Shown here: in pieces, positions 40,017 through 49,573 of the stretch | How the letters are laid out: the number at the start of each line of letters is the position of its first letter | Position numbering within the stretch: position 1 is the stretch's first letter | Source: Flavobacterium macacae | Lineage (GTDB): Bacteria > Bacteroidota > Bacteroidia > Flavobacteriales > Flavobacteriaceae | DNA: 64,000 nt | Assembly (NCBI RefSeq): GCF_003865365.1 | Contig: NZ_RQVR01000003.1 | Location: 186,001-250,000 of the forward strand | Direction of reading: 5' to 3' | Position numbers and translations under genes: made by a program | Notes under the pieces: generated by a model | Told to the model about the DNA's origin: nothing | The model's database searches: none | The model's input: only the letters and a program-made list of their open reading frames with translations

Positions 40017-41024
40017 ATGAAAAAAATAGCAGTCGTAATTTTAAACTGGAATGGCCGAAAATTATTAGAAGAATTTCTTCCTTCAATAATTCGATTTTCT
40101 GAACAAGCCACTGTTTATGTTGCAGATAATGCCTCGACTGATGACTCCATTTCTTTTATAAAAAATACTTTTTCCACTATTAAAATTATTCAGAATTCGG
40201 ATAATTTCGGCTTTGCCAAAGGTTATAATGAAGCTTTGAAATTTGTAGAAGAAGAATTTTATGCTTTAGTCAATTCTGATATTGAGGTAACCGAAAATTG
40301 GCTTAATCCAATTCTGGAAATGTTTGAAAACCAACCAGAAACTTCAATTATTCAACCCAAAATATTGGATTACAAAAACAAAGAAATGTTTGAATATGCG
40401 GGTGCCGGTGGCGGTTTTATTGATAAATATGGTTTCCCTTTCTGTCGTGGCAGAATCTTTCAGCATTTAGAAAAAGATGAAAGCCAATATAATGACGAAA
40501 CAGAAATCTTTTGGGCTTCTGGCGCCTGTTTCTTTATCAGAAAGGAAGTTTATCGAAAATTAAAGGGTTTTGACGAAGATTTTTTTGCCCATCAAGAAGA
40601 AATCGATTTGTGCTGGCGCGCTTTTAATTTGAATTATAAAGTAAAATACAACGGAAAATCTACGGTTTATCATGTTGGTGGCGCTACCTTAAATGAATCA
40701 AGTCCGCATAAGACATTTTTGAATTTCAGAAACTCACTTTGGATGATGCTGAAGAATGTTCCTAGGGAAAAATTGGTCTCTACTTTCTTTATTCGCCTGA
40801 CTTTAGATGGTCAAGCGGGATTGCATTTCGCACTCCACGGGAAATTTTCACATTTATTTGCAGTTTTAAAAGCGCACTTCTATTTTTATTTTTTCCTTTT
40901 TAAATTTTTAAACAAAAGAGAATCAAATCAGTACGCAAATTATTACAAAACTAAGAGCATCGTCTACTACCATTTCATCAAAAAAGGCATCATTTTTGAC
41001 TCAAGTTTTAACAATAGTTTATAG
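40017..41024 (+). CDS. Family 2 glycosyltransferase
   Basis: A 335-residue GT-A fold enzyme that uses a nucleotide sugar. It opens with KKIAVVILNWNGRKLLEEFLPSII, has DNASTDDSISF for the nucleotide, and VNSDIEVTENWL as the DxD-type metal site. FWASGACFFIRKEVYRKLKGFDEDFFAHQEEIDLCWRA is the acceptor and catalytic region typical of rhamnosyl-type GT2 enzymes. The last 60 residues are hydrophobic and aromatic (FYFYFFLFKFLNKRES) and probably associate with the membrane. It is not in a polysaccharide cluster. It probably builds cell-surface glycan; donor and acceptor are unknown. Confidence 0.9.
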   Translation: MKKIAVVILNWNGRKLLEEFLPSIIRFSEQATVYVADNASTDDSISFIKNTFSTIKIIQNSDNFGFAKGYNEALKFVEEEFYALVNSDIEVTENWLNPILEMFENQPETSIIQPKILDYKNKEMFEYAGAGGGFIDKYGFPFCRGRIFQHLEKDESQYNDETEIFWASGACFFIRKEVYRKLKGFDEDFFAHQEEIDLCWRAFNLNYKVKYNGKSTVYHVGGATLNESSPHKTFLNFRNSLWMMLKNVPREKLVSTFFIRLTLDGQAGLHFALHGKFSHLFAVLKAHFYFYFFLFKFLNKRESNQYANYYKTKSIVYYHFIKKGIIFDSSFNNSL

Positions 41025-41055
41025 CATCGAACGTTATATTCTTTTTATTAATCCT

Positions 41056-41063
41056 TAAATTTG
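41056..41063 (+). promoter_or_regulatory. -7 box for the OmpA-like lipoprotein gene
   Basis: TAAATTTG matches the consensus and ends 24 bp before the ATG at 41088. It rules out the TTG at 41061 as the start. Confidence 0.5.
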
Positions 41064-41087
41064 TTAAAATCACTAAATTTTAAAACT

Positions 41088-41927
41088 ATGAGAAAAGCTG
41101 TTTTGATACTTTCGTTAGCAGTCTTCACGTTGACTTCGTGCGGATCTAAGAAAAAAATTGCAGAATTAGAATCAAAAAACAAAGAAATTCAGGACTTGCT
41201 AAACACAGCAACTGTTAAGCTGAATACGTGTTTAACCGAAAGAGAAGCGTTTGCTAATCAATTAGATTTCTTGAAAAAGAACAACTCTGATTTGATCAAC
41301 AATATGGGGAATTTGACGACTTTATCTTCAAAAGGAGCTGAAAACCTTGAGAAATCATTGGAAAGCTTGAAAGAAAAAGACTTAAAGATCACAAGATTGC
41401 AAGATGCTTTGACGAAAAAAGATTCTGTGACTTTGGCAATCGTTACAAGCTTAAAAAGCTCAGTTGGAATTAGCGATCCAGATATCCAAATTAATGTGGA
41501 AAAAGGTGTTGTTTTCATTTCTATTGCTGACAAATTGCTTTTCAAAAGCGGTAGCTACGTAGTGAGCGACAAAGCAAAAGAAGTTTTGGCTAAAGTGGCT
41601 AAAGTTGTAAACAGCAAACCTGATTTCGAATGTATGGTGGAAGGCCACACGGATAATGTGCCTTACAAATCAAACGGAATTATCCTTGACAACTGGGATT
41701 TAAGTGTGAAGCGTTCAACTTCAATCATTAGAGTATTGCAAGAATTGAATGTGAACCCAAAACAATTGATTGCTGCGGGTAGAGCAGATTATATTCCTTT
41801 AGTGGAAAATAGTTCTGCAGAAAACAGAGCAACAAACAGAAGAACAAGAATTGTTGTACTTCCAAAAATCGATCAATTCTATGATATGATCGAGAAAGAA
41901 ATGAAAAACTTATCAGCGAAGCAATAA
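41088..41927 (+). CDS. OmpA/MotB-domain outer-membrane lipoprotein
   Basis: A 279-residue lipoprotein. The ATG at 41088 gives the signal MRKAVLILSLAVFTLTSC with lipidated Cys18. A coiled coil of about 90 residues follows (KIAELESKNKEIQDLL through KDLKITRLQDALTKKD), then a C-terminal OmpA domain at about 130-270 that binds peptidoglycan. It has GVVFISIADKLLFKSGSYVVSDKAKEVL, MVEGHTDNVPYK and NWDLSVKRSTSIIRVLQELNVNPKQLIAAGRADYIPLVENSSAENRATNRRTRIVVLP. The Asp in TDNV and Arg in NRRTRI contact the diaminopimelate. It ties the outer membrane to the wall. It is monocistronic, with its own promoter and a strong terminator. Confidence 0.92.
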   Translation: MRKAVLILSLAVFTLTSCGSKKKIAELESKNKEIQDLLNTATVKLNTCLTEREAFANQLDFLKKNNSDLINNMGNLTTLSSKGAENLEKSLESLKEKDLKITRLQDALTKKDSVTLAIVTSLKSSVGISDPDIQINVEKGVVFISIADKLLFKSGSYVVSDKAKEVLAKVAKVVNSKPDFECMVEGHTDNVPYKSNGIILDNWDLSVKRSTSIIRVLQELNVNPKQLIAAGRADYIPLVENSSAENRATNRRTRIVVLPKIDQFYDMIEKEMKNLSAKQ

Positions 41928-41950
41928 GTTGATCTTAAATAGTTTAAATG

Positions 41951-41978
41951 AAAAAGCAGGCCCTAAAGCCTGCTTTTT
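41951..41978 (+). terminator. Terminator of the OmpA-like gene
   Basis: AAAAAGCAGGC (41951-41961) pairs with GCCTGCTTTTT (41968-41978) around CCTAAA. It works in both directions. Confidence 0.92.
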
Positions 41979-42005
41979 ATGTATCCTCAATTTTGTTTAT
42001 TAATA

Positions 42006-42077
42006 ACCAATTAAATATCTAAATTAAGAATAGCATATGGTATGTATTGTAAGCACTAGTAGGACTTCTTAATTGGT
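42006..42077. repeat. Nested inverted repeats in the OmpA/TsaC spacer
   Basis: ACCAATTAA (42006-42014) is complementary to TTAATTGGT (42069-42077), and AATTAAGAA (42022-42030) to TTCTTAATT (42066-42074). The right arms overlap, so two alternative folds compete. The spacer 41979-42136 has no gene. Confidence 0.4.
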
Positions 42078-42136
42078 CTTGCTAAATTATGATTTAAATT
42101 TATAATAGCAAGTATTTTGCACGAAAAGTAAGAAAA

Positions 42137-42757
42137 TTATAAGAAATCAATCGGACCTTTTCCTTCCCTGATCACAACTGGCTCTCCATCAGACAAATCG
42201 ATAATTGTTGAAGCATGATTATCGCCATAACCGCCATCAATAACCACATCCACCAAGTTTTGCCATTTTTCAAAAATCAATTCAGGATCGGTTGTGTATT
42301 CAATCACATCATCATCATCATAAATAGAAGTCGAAACAATCGGGTTTCCAAGCAGTTTAACAATTTCTAAAGCGATTGCATTATCTGGCACACGGATTCC
42401 GACTGTGGTTTTCTTTTTAAATTCCTTCGGCAGATTATTATTTCCTGGTAAAATAAAGGTGTAAGGACCGGGCAGTGTTCTTTTTAAAAGCTTAAAGGTT
42501 GATGTATCGATCTGTTTTACATAGTCAGAAATATTGCTCAAATCGTGGCAGACAAATGAAAAGTTGGCCTTGTCTAATTTGATTCCCTTGATTTTTGCAA
42601 TACGTTCTAAAGCTTTTGTATTTGTGATATCGCAACCTAAACCATACACGGTATCTGTTGGATAAATTACCAAACCGCCGTCTTTGAGAACTTTTACCAC
42701 TCTGGCAATTTCTTTTTCGCTCGGATTTTGAGGGTATATTTTTATAAATTGAGCCAT
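42137..42757 (-). CDS. Sua5/YciO/YrdC family protein (threonylcarbamoyl-AMP synthase-like)
   Basis: A 206-residue protein with the YrdC fold that makes threonylcarbamoyl-adenylate, the first step toward the t6A tRNA base. It shows KDGGLVIYPTDTVYGLGCDI at 26-45, KRTLPGPYTFIL at about 90, GIRVPDN, and the closing ASTIIDLSDGEPVVIREGKGPI. The stretch KGIKLDKANFSFVCHDLSNISDYVKQID is closer to YciO than to TsaC, which has KxRPxxKPL. It could therefore be the paralog, with uncertain tRNA role. It lies 52 bp after the helicase gene on the same strand. Confidence 0.82.
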   Translation of the reverse strand: MAQFIKIYPQNPSEKEIARVVKVLKDGGLVIYPTDTVYGLGCDITNTKALERIAKIKGIKLDKANFSFVCHDLSNISDYVKQIDTSTFKLLKRTLPGPYTFILPGNNNLPKEFKKKTTVGIRVPDNAIALEIVKLLGNPIVSTSIYDDDDVIEYTTDPELIFEKWQNLVDVVIDGGYGDNHASTIIDLSDGEPVVIREGKGPIDFL

Positions 42758-42809
42758 AATTTTTGTAGTTGTAAACCCATAAAGTTACAACATTTTAATT
42801 AAAAATTGA

Positions 42810-45146
42810 TTAAGAAAGCACGTCTAATCGCGCAAAGCGAAGCAACAATTTCTTGATACCGCCCACGTCAAATTTGATTTCAGCTTTTTTATCCGCGCCA
42901 ACGCCTTCAATATTTAAAACTTCACCTCTTCCAAAACGCTCGTGCATCACCATATTTCCGACATTCAATTTGCTGTCCGGAAGATTTGACGAACTAACAG
43001 AAGACGACCCGTTTGATGAAACTGGTTTCAATCTTCGTACGTTTGTGCTGGATTCTGGATCTTCGCCATATTTTTTGGGTGGCGTTCCGGTTTGCGGTTT
43101 GTTTAATCTCAATTTTGATTTATCCACATCGCCAAAAACGTCAATATCCATCATCGGCTTGTAGCGATAACTTCCTTCATTGGGCGTCAGATATTCTAAA
43201 AACTGGCCAGAAATTTCTTCAATAAAACGAGACGGTTCAGAATCGGTCAATTTTCCCCAACGATACCTCGATTGCGCATACGTCAAATAAGCTTGGTGTT
43301 CTGCTCTTGTCAAAGCAACATAAAACAAACGTCTTTCCTCTTCCAATTCACTTCGAGTACTCATGGACATCGCACTTGGGAACAAGTCTTCTTCCATTCC
43401 CACCACAAAAACATATGGAAATTCTAGTCCTTTTGCCAAGTGGATCGTCATCAGGGCCACACGGTCATCATCGCCCGTATCTTTGTCTAGATCAGTTGCC
43501 AAGGCCACATCTTCCATAAATTCAGAAAGCGCCCCTCTAGCTCCGTCAATTTCTCTTTGGCCTTCGATAAAATCTTTAATACCGTTTAATAATTCTTCGA
43601 TGTTTTCTAATTTGGCAATACCTTCTGGCGTTCCATCTTTACGCATTTCCTGAATCAGACCCGTTTTTTTAGTAACGTGTTCTGCCAAATAAAAGGCATC
43701 TTGATTTTGGTCGATGACTTGAAAACTTCGAATCATCGTAACAAAATCAGAGATTCTGCCACGCGTTCCGGCGTTTAATTTCAAATCGATCTTATCAATA
43801 TTTTGCATTACTTCAAAAATCGAACGCTTGTAGTGGTTGGCTGCGATCGTCAATTTTTCAAGTGTAGTATCGCCAATTCCTCGTGCCGGATAATTGATCA
43901 CGCGAATCAAGGCTTCTTCGTCTTTCGGATTGATCACCAAACGCAAATAAGACAGAACGTCCTTAATTTCTTTTCGTTGGTAAAATGACAAACCGCCATA
44001 AATTCTGTATGGAATATCGCGTTTTCGCAAGGCATCTTCCATGGCACGTGATTGGGCATTGGTGCGATAAAGAATAGCGAAGTTTCCGTTTGCCATCTGG
44101 TTTTGCATCTTTTTTTCAAAGATTTCTCCAGCTACAAATCGCCCTTCTTCGCCATCAGTCAAACTTCGATGTATCTTAATTTTCGGACCGTCATCATTCG
44201 CTGTCCAAACAATCTTGTCTAATTTGGTTTTATTTTTATCTATAATTGAATTCGCCGCTTCAACAATATTTTTTGTCGAACGGTAATTTTGTTCCAATCT
44301 ATAGGTTTGGACCCCAGCATAATCTTTCTGAAAATTCAAGATATTGTTGATATTTGCTCCACGGAAGGCATAAATACTTTGGGCATCATCCCCAACCACG
44401 CAGATATTTTGGAATTTATCAGATAAAGCCCTGACAATAAGATATTGCGAGTGATTGGTATCTTGGTACTCATCAACCAAAATATACCGGAAACGATTTT
44501 GGTATTTGGCCAAGACATCAGGAAAAACATTCAACAACTCATTCGTTTTCAATAACAAATCATCAAAATCCATTGCGCCTGCTTTGAAACATCTTTCTAC
44601 ATACGCTTGGTAAATTTCTCCCATGCGCGGTTTTTTAGACATCGCATCCTGCTCCTGCAATTCAGGATTATTGAAATACGCTTTAACCGTAATCAAGCTG
44701 TTTTTATACGAAGAAATTCTTCCTAAGATTTGCTTTGGCTTGTAAATATCCCTATCCAGTTGCATTTCCTTAATAATAGAACCAATCAAACGCAAGGAAT
44801 CTTGGGAATCATAAATAGAAAAGTTGGACGGATAGCCTAATTTATCAGCTTCAGAACGCAAAATTCGGGCAAAAACTGAGTGAAAGGTTCCCATCCAAAG
44901 ATTTTTAGCTTCGTTGGAACCCACAATGTCAGAGATACGCTTTTTCATTTCACGAGCCGCTTTGTTCGTAAAAGTCAATGACAGGATGTTGAACGCATCA
45001 ACGCCCTGGTGCATCAAGTAAGCAATCCTGATCGTTAAAACCCTTGTTTTTCCTGAACCTGCTCCAGCGATGATGATCATCGGACCGTCTTTTTGAAGAA
45101 CGGGCTGTTGCTGTGCTTCATTCAGCTGGCTAATATATTGTTGCAT
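42810..45146 (-). CDS. UvrD/PcrA/Rep-type superfamily 1 DNA helicase
   Basis: ATP-driven 3'-5' DNA helicase for repair and replication restart. The ATG at 45146 gives 778 residues (MQQYISQLNEAQQQPVLQKDGPM). A -7 box CAAAAATA (TATTTTTG on the minus strand, 45175-45168) places the transcript start after the alternative start at 45170. Motifs: Q motif LNEAQQQPV, Walker A AGAGSGKTRVLTIRIAYL, DEYQDTNHSQY, GDDAQSIYAFRGA, LEQNYRST, VALMTIHLAKGLEFPYVFVVGMEE and YVALTRAEHQAYL. The C-terminal 100 residues include a serine-rich linker and a Tudor-like end (MVMHERFGRGEVLNIEGVGADKKAEIKFDVGGIKKLLLRFARL) that in PcrA binds RNA polymerase. Confidence 0.94.
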   Translation of the reverse strand: MQQYISQLNEAQQQPVLQKDGPMIIIAGAGSGKTRVLTIRIAYLMHQGVDAFNILSLTFTNKAAREMKKRISDIVGSNEAKNLWMGTFHSVFARILRSEADKLGYPSNFSIYDSQDSLRLIGSIIKEMQLDRDIYKPKQILGRISSYKNSLITVKAYFNNPELQEQDAMSKKPRMGEIYQAYVERCFKAGAMDFDDLLLKTNELLNVFPDVLAKYQNRFRYILVDEYQDTNHSQYLIVRALSDKFQNICVVGDDAQSIYAFRGANINNILNFQKDYAGVQTYRLEQNYRSTKNIVEAANSIIDKNKTKLDKIVWTANDDGPKIKIHRSLTDGEEGRFVAGEIFEKKMQNQMANGNFAILYRTNAQSRAMEDALRKRDIPYRIYGGLSFYQRKEIKDVLSYLRLVINPKDEEALIRVINYPARGIGDTTLEKLTIAANHYKRSIFEVMQNIDKIDLKLNAGTRGRISDFVTMIRSFQVIDQNQDAFYLAEHVTKKTGLIQEMRKDGTPEGIAKLENIEELLNGIKDFIEGQREIDGARGALSEFMEDVALATDLDKDTGDDDRVALMTIHLAKGLEFPYVFVVGMEEDLFPSAMSMSTRSELEEERRLFYVALTRAEHQAYLTYAQSRYRWGKLTDSEPSRFIEEISGQFLEYLTPNEGSYRYKPMMDIDVFGDVDKSKLRLNKPQTGTPPKKYGEDPESSTNVRRLKPVSSNGSSSVSSSNLPDSKLNVGNMVMHERFGRGEVLNIEGVGADKKAEIKFDVGGIKKLLLRFARLDVLS

Positions 45147-45290
45147 TTCTTTTTCTTTTTTCAAATGCAAAAATAAGGATAAATAAGCGGATATTCGAAA
45201 TAGAAAATTGTGTAATTTTTTTGAACAGAATTATATCGTAGGAAAGATTCTAATGTTTATTTTTGTGTTTTTAAAAACCAAAAACAAACT

Positions 45291-45812
45291 ATGGATACTA
45301 CAAAAATAATTGAGCTTTTGAGCTATACTTTACCTGCAATCATAACGGGTGGCGTGGCGTATTATTTTTTCAACTTACACATTAAAAACGAAGAAGGAAG
45401 GCGACGTTATTTAATTCATAAAGAAGCTCAAAAAAGTGCGCTGCCGTTGCGCTTGCAGGCGTATGAGCGAATGGCTTTGTTTTTGGAAAGAATAAACCCG
45501 TCGAATCTGTTGATCCGCATTTCGCCGAATTCAAGTGATAAAGTGGAGTACCAAAACTTGGTTATTGCACATATCGAGCAAGAATATGAGCACAATATGA
45601 CGCAACAGATTTATATTTCTGATGAATGTTGGACGATTATTACCACGGCGAAAAATGCCACAATCCAGATGATCAGGAAAGCCACCTTGAGCGCTGAAGT
45701 TGAAAATGCGAACAAACTTCGTGAGGCTGTTTTGAATGAATTATTGCAGAAACAATCTCCGAGCAACAATGCTTTGGCGTATGTCAAAAATGAAGTAGGA
45801 GAACTTTGGTAG
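45291..45812 (+). CDS. Membrane-anchored protein of unknown function (DUF7935-like)
   Basis: A 173-residue protein with one N-terminal membrane helix (IIELLSYTLPAIITGGVAYYFFNLHI) and a long cytosolic, mostly helical part (KEAQKSALPLRLQAYERMALFLERINPSNLLIRISP and VIAHIEQEYEHNMTQQIYISDECWTIITTAKNATIQMI). It is a Bacteroidota-only family that I believe is called DUF7935, though that is from memory. Nothing indicates an enzyme activity. It is a single gene with a TATTTTTG -7 box at 45258-45265 and its own terminator. Confidence 0.75.
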   Translation: MDTTKIIELLSYTLPAIITGGVAYYFFNLHIKNEEGRRRYLIHKEAQKSALPLRLQAYERMALFLERINPSNLLIRISPNSSDKVEYQNLVIAHIEQEYEHNMTQQIYISDECWTIITTAKNATIQMIRKATLSAEVENANKLREAVLNELLQKQSPSNNALAYVKNEVGELW

Positions 45813-45826
45813 AAAAAACATAAAAT

Positions 45827-45857
45827 AAAAAAGCCCTGAAGATCCAGGGCTTTTTTT
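45827..45857. terminator. Bidirectional terminator between converging genes
   Basis: AAAAAAGCCCTG (45827-45838) pairs with CAGGGCTTTTTT (45845-45856) around a 6-base loop. It ends both the DUF7935-like gene (+) and the patatin gene (-). Confidence 0.92.
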
Positions 45858-45868
45858 ATGGAATAGAA

Positions 45869-46765
45869 TCAAATCTGGCTCATGCTTTCGCTTTTATTCT
45901 TTGCATAATCAAAGCCTTGCTTCCACCAATCGAGCATGTTTTTTTTATTGAAAACGAGTGGATTGTCGGTTAATTTTGTGGGTGTGTAATAAAAATTCAA
46001 TTTGACATTGTTACTTGCGGCCGCCAATCTTCCGATGATGATATCTTTTTTTTCTACTTGGTCAATAATGGTTCCGAATAAGTCGATTGTGAGTGAAAAC
46101 GGATTTTTTCCAATGACTTTTTCAGCCGTATTGTGTTCTGTTTCTAAAACAATCACATCAATTTCGGTTGCGCCACGGTGAATCGCTTCTTGAATCGGAA
46201 TTACATTTGAAATTCCGCCATCGGCATATTCGCAATTATTTTTGGTGACCAAACTCATAAACGGAATATAATTACAGGAAATCCAGATCCAGTCGCAGAA
46301 ATCATCATAACCGCATTCTAAAATTGATTTATATTCTACGCAGTTTTTGGTAATATTGGTAACGGTGACAATAATATCTTTTGATGATTTTTTCAGTTCT
46401 AAAAATTCTTCTTCCGAGAAATTATTTCGAATGTAGTTTTTCAAATTTTTGCTTTCGCCAAAAGTGCGCCTGCCTTTCATAAACTGTACCGCGACATTAA
46501 AGTGATTGATCGTAATAACTTCTTGATTCTTTTTATGTTTGATAATAAACGGATTGACGCTAAAGATTTTCTCCATATCTACATTAGTGTACAGCTTAAA
46601 AATTTTGTCTTCTCGATTTAAAGCCAAATGCGGAATAAGCAGGCTTCCGGTTGAAGAACCCAAATACAAATCATAATTTATATTTTTTTCTTGAATCAAA
46701 TATTGCGCAACTCCGCCCGCAAATGCTCCTTTACTTCCGCCTCCAGAAATTACCAATGCTCGCAT
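45869..46765 (-). CDS. Patatin-like phospholipase
   Basis: A 298-residue acyl hydrolase of the patatin family (lysophospholipase or phospholipase A type). The oxyanion loop is SGGGSKGAFAGGVAQYL, the nucleophile Ser38 is in GSSTGS, and the partner Asp182 is in YADGGISNVIP (DGG). There is no signal peptide, so it acts inside the cell on membrane lipids. The tail lacks extra domains. It is 37 bp after the M1 peptidase gene on the same strand, so the two may share a transcript, although their functions are not obviously linked. Confidence 0.92.
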   Translation of the reverse strand: MRALVISGGGSKGAFAGGVAQYLIQEKNINYDLYLGSSTGSLLIPHLALNREDKIFKLYTNVDMEKIFSVNPFIIKHKKNQEVITINHFNVAVQFMKGRRTFGESKNLKNYIRNNFSEEEFLELKKSSKDIIVTVTNITKNCVEYKSILECGYDDFCDWIWISCNYIPFMSLVTKNNCEYADGGISNVIPIQEAIHRGATEIDVIVLETEHNTAEKVIGKNPFSLTIDLFGTIIDQVEKKDIIIGRLAAASNNVKLNFYYTPTKLTDNPLVFNKKNMLDWWKQGFDYAKNKSESMSQI

Positions 46766-46802
46766 ATTTTGATTTTTATTTATAAATTATTTTTTTTTAA
46801 AT

Positions 46803-48878
46803 CTACTTTTCTGACAGTAACCCGGACAAAATCACTCTTTCGTTTTCTGGAATTTCAGGAAGCAATTCTGAAAAATACAATCTGAACGTGTCTTTTTTAA
46901 TCAACTCACGGATTTTCTCTCTGGCAAATTTTGAAAACTGCCATTTGTGATGCGTCAAAGGGTTGACCAATGCTTTTAGAACGTTGGTATCGCCTGGATT
47001 TACATATAATAAATTCGTAATCGCATTTTGACGCACTACGTTTTCATAATCGATGGAAGTATATTGCAGTAACTCATCATAAAATTTCACATTATTTTCT
47101 GGCTCAAAATCTTTGGTTGCCAGCGCCATTGTCAGCCAAAGAATGCGAAGGTTTTTATCGTTCATTCCCACCCAATTTCGCGATTTGTCAAGATACTTAT
47201 TTCTATTTTTCGGAAATTGCGACCACAAAACATTCAAGGCAATTTCATTGGTTACATAAGATTTATCGTCTAAAAAAGTTTCAAATTCAGGCAGAAACTC
47301 TTCTGGAAATTTGTTTAAAGTCTTTGCAACAGCCTGTCTCACCTTTACATCTTTAGAATTCATGGCCAATAAAATTAAAGGCTTTTTTACTTCAAAATCA
47401 ACAGTTTGCAACTGGAGCAAAACTTCTTCTTTTACCGGATAATAATCATCAGCATTTAAAATTTCTTCAAACTTCTGCTTTTTCTCTTCAAAAGGAATTT
47501 CAGCCAATGCCAAAACTTCTAAATAATGTTTGATGAATTTATTTTTTTGTAAAATTCCTAGCGCTTCTTTGACTTCAAAGCCTGATTTTTCAAGCCATAT
47601 TTCTTGGAATTTTTTGGTATCGTATTTTGAAACCTTTCTGATTTCGGCTAAAAAATCCTCTGTATTTACATTCTTGTAACTGTACTTTTCAAGGTATTTT
47701 TTTACGGCTTTATTGAAATTTTTAGCACCTACATTTTCTCTCAAAATATGCAAAGCCCAAGCTCCTTTTTGGTAAAAAGTCAACGAACTTGCCTTTTCAT
47801 TCAGTAACGGAATCGTGTCTCTTTTGGAGGCTTGTTGCAATCTTTCTGCAATTTCATACATTTCCCAATTGAAATGATCTTCGCCAAACAATTCTTTTTC
47901 AGCCAATAAAGCATAATAAGTTGCAAAACCTTCCTGAAGCCAATGATGTTTGCCCGATTCTGCCGTAATCAAATCGCCAAACCACTGGTGCGCGAGTTCG
48001 TGCGCGTTCACATTAATATACGTACGGTCGTTAAAACCAATTTCATCTACCACATAATCTTCTGCAAAAATGGTGGAAGTCGTGTTTTCCATTCCTCCAT
48101 ATAAAAAATCTTTTACCGGCACTTGACGGTAAATTCCCCAAGGATACTTCACTCCTATTTCTTTTTCGAGGAAATCAAAAATCTGCTTATTGTATTTATA
48201 AGTATATTCGAATTTTGACGCTTCTTCTTTAGAAAGATACATTTCTAAAGGCATTCCCGAAGCCGTTGTTTCGGTTTGTTTTTCAAATTTTCCGATGGCA
48301 AGCATCACCAAATACGAACTCATTGGCTTTTCCATTTGGTAATTCCACTGCTTTTCTACTTGATTTAAATTTGACGCGTTCTTTAAAATTCCGTTAGATA
48401 AAACCGTAAAATCTTGAAGATAAGAAATGCTCAAGCCAAAAATTAGCTTTTCATTCACGTCATCAAAACTTGGCAACCAATGACTGGTGTATTTTCCTTG
48501 GCCTTGCGTCCAGATTTGCAAACCGTGACCCTCGCCAATGAAATATAAAGTCTGTTTTGGACTTGCTTCGTATTCAAAACTCAGCGTGTTTTTTCCTTTT
48601 TTATAGCCTTGAAACAATTTTAATTCTGTTGCAGAATTTTTAAAATCTACAGAAACATCGTTGATTTTTAGGTTTTTAAAATTCATCTTTTTAGCATCAA
48701 TTCGAATGGTATCAATACTTGACAAAACATCAAACGTATAATTTACGGTTCCCCAAATTTTCTTGTCGCCAGCGTGCAAAGACAAATCTGCGTTTAACGT
48801 TTTAAAGTCTACTTTTTTAACTTGTTGGGAAAAAGCAAAAAATGGACAAAGTATAAAAAGGAATTTGAATTGGTTCAT
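46803..48878 (-). CDS. M1 family zinc aminopeptidase
   Basis: A 691-residue exported metallo-aminopeptidase. The signal peptide is MNQFKFLFILCPFFAFS, then QQV. The gluzincin domain has the substrate-anchoring GGMENTTSTIF (261-271) and the zinc site His293, His297 in HELAHQWFGD and Glu316 in WLQEGFAT, exactly 18 residues between. The C-terminal half is HEAT-like and helical (residues 470-690) with phrases such as VKVRQAVAKTLNKFPEEFLPEFE. It removes N-terminal residues from peptides, probably in the periplasm. It starts 3 bp after the DUF1697 gene. Confidence 0.94.
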   Translation of the reverse strand: MNQFKFLFILCPFFAFSQQVKKVDFKTLNADLSLHAGDKKIWGTVNYTFDVLSSIDTIRIDAKKMNFKNLKINDVSVDFKNSATELKLFQGYKKGKNTLSFEYEASPKQTLYFIGEGHGLQIWTQGQGKYTSHWLPSFDDVNEKLIFGLSISYLQDFTVLSNGILKNASNLNQVEKQWNYQMEKPMSSYLVMLAIGKFEKQTETTASGMPLEMYLSKEEASKFEYTYKYNKQIFDFLEKEIGVKYPWGIYRQVPVKDFLYGGMENTTSTIFAEDYVVDEIGFNDRTYINVNAHELAHQWFGDLITAESGKHHWLQEGFATYYALLAEKELFGEDHFNWEMYEIAERLQQASKRDTIPLLNEKASSLTFYQKGAWALHILRENVGAKNFNKAVKKYLEKYSYKNVNTEDFLAEIRKVSKYDTKKFQEIWLEKSGFEVKEALGILQKNKFIKHYLEVLALAEIPFEEKKQKFEEILNADDYYPVKEEVLLQLQTVDFEVKKPLILLAMNSKDVKVRQAVAKTLNKFPEEFLPEFETFLDDKSYVTNEIALNVLWSQFPKNRNKYLDKSRNWVGMNDKNLRILWLTMALATKDFEPENNVKFYDELLQYTSIDYENVVRQNAITNLLYVNPGDTNVLKALVNPLTHHKWQFSKFAREKIRELIKKDTFRLYFSELLPEIPENERVILSGLLSEK

Positions 48879-48881
48879 GGT

Positions 48882-49427
48882 CTATTTTTCTTCGTAGATT
48901 TTCAATAATTGCGTCACCGTATTCCAGTTTCTGATTGTGGCAACTACGTTTAATTTTTTCTCGATGTATTTTTGGTCAAATCGCGTCTTTCCAGCTCCGA
49001 CGGCATATTTTATATAAATTTTATTACCGTCAATACTGGCTTCATCGGGCTTAAATTGACTAATTTTCAAGTCGTTTATAGCGTCACTTTTTAAAGTTGT
49101 GGAAACAAAAGCGACATACAATTTCTTTTCATCAACATCTTTTTCCTTCAAAAACGGATTGTTTTTAAAGCATGCTTCCAAATCGTTTTTGCTGATCACC
49201 ACAATTGGAACTTCGTGTCCGAAAGCTTTAAAAATCTCGTGTTTGATCTTAAATCCGACAGCCGAAGCATTTTCTTCGTCAGTATCCACAAAGACATTTC
49301 CGGATTGAATATACGTTTGCACATTTTGAAAGCCAATGGCTTCTAAAGTAGCTTTCAAAGCTTCCATTTTCATCATATTATGGCCAGAAACGTTGATGCC
49401 ACGAAGCAGTGCGAGGTGAGTTGTCAT
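48882..49427 (-). CDS. DUF1697 family protein
   Basis: A 181-residue protein of family DUF1697, of unknown function but widely conserved. It has the family opening THLALLRGINVSGHNMMKMEALKATLEAIGFQNVQTYIQSGNVFVDT, a middle with PIVVISKNDLEACFKNNPF, and the closing KTRFDQKYIEKKLNVVATIRNWNTVTQLLKI. It is cytosolic. It is the first gene of the DUF1697-M1 peptidase unit. TATATTTG on the minus strand at 49457-49450 is a good -7 box, giving a leader of about 18 bases. Confidence 0.93.
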   Translation of the reverse strand: MTTHLALLRGINVSGHNMMKMEALKATLEAIGFQNVQTYIQSGNVFVDTDEENASAVGFKIKHEIFKAFGHEVPIVVISKNDLEACFKNNPFLKEKDVDEKKLYVAFVSTTLKSDAINDLKISQFKPDEASIDGNKIYIKYAVGAGKTRFDQKYIEKKLNVVATIRNWNTVTQLLKIYEEK

Positions 49428-49573
49428 TTTTTAAATTTATTTTGAATTTCAAATATATCATTTTCCAAATCAAAATTTGCTTTTAAAGTGCTAAAATCTT
49501 CCCTATTTTCAAGGTTTGTGTTTTCAAAATTCCCAATAAAAATCTATCTTCGCTTGACAATTTAAAACAAAGA

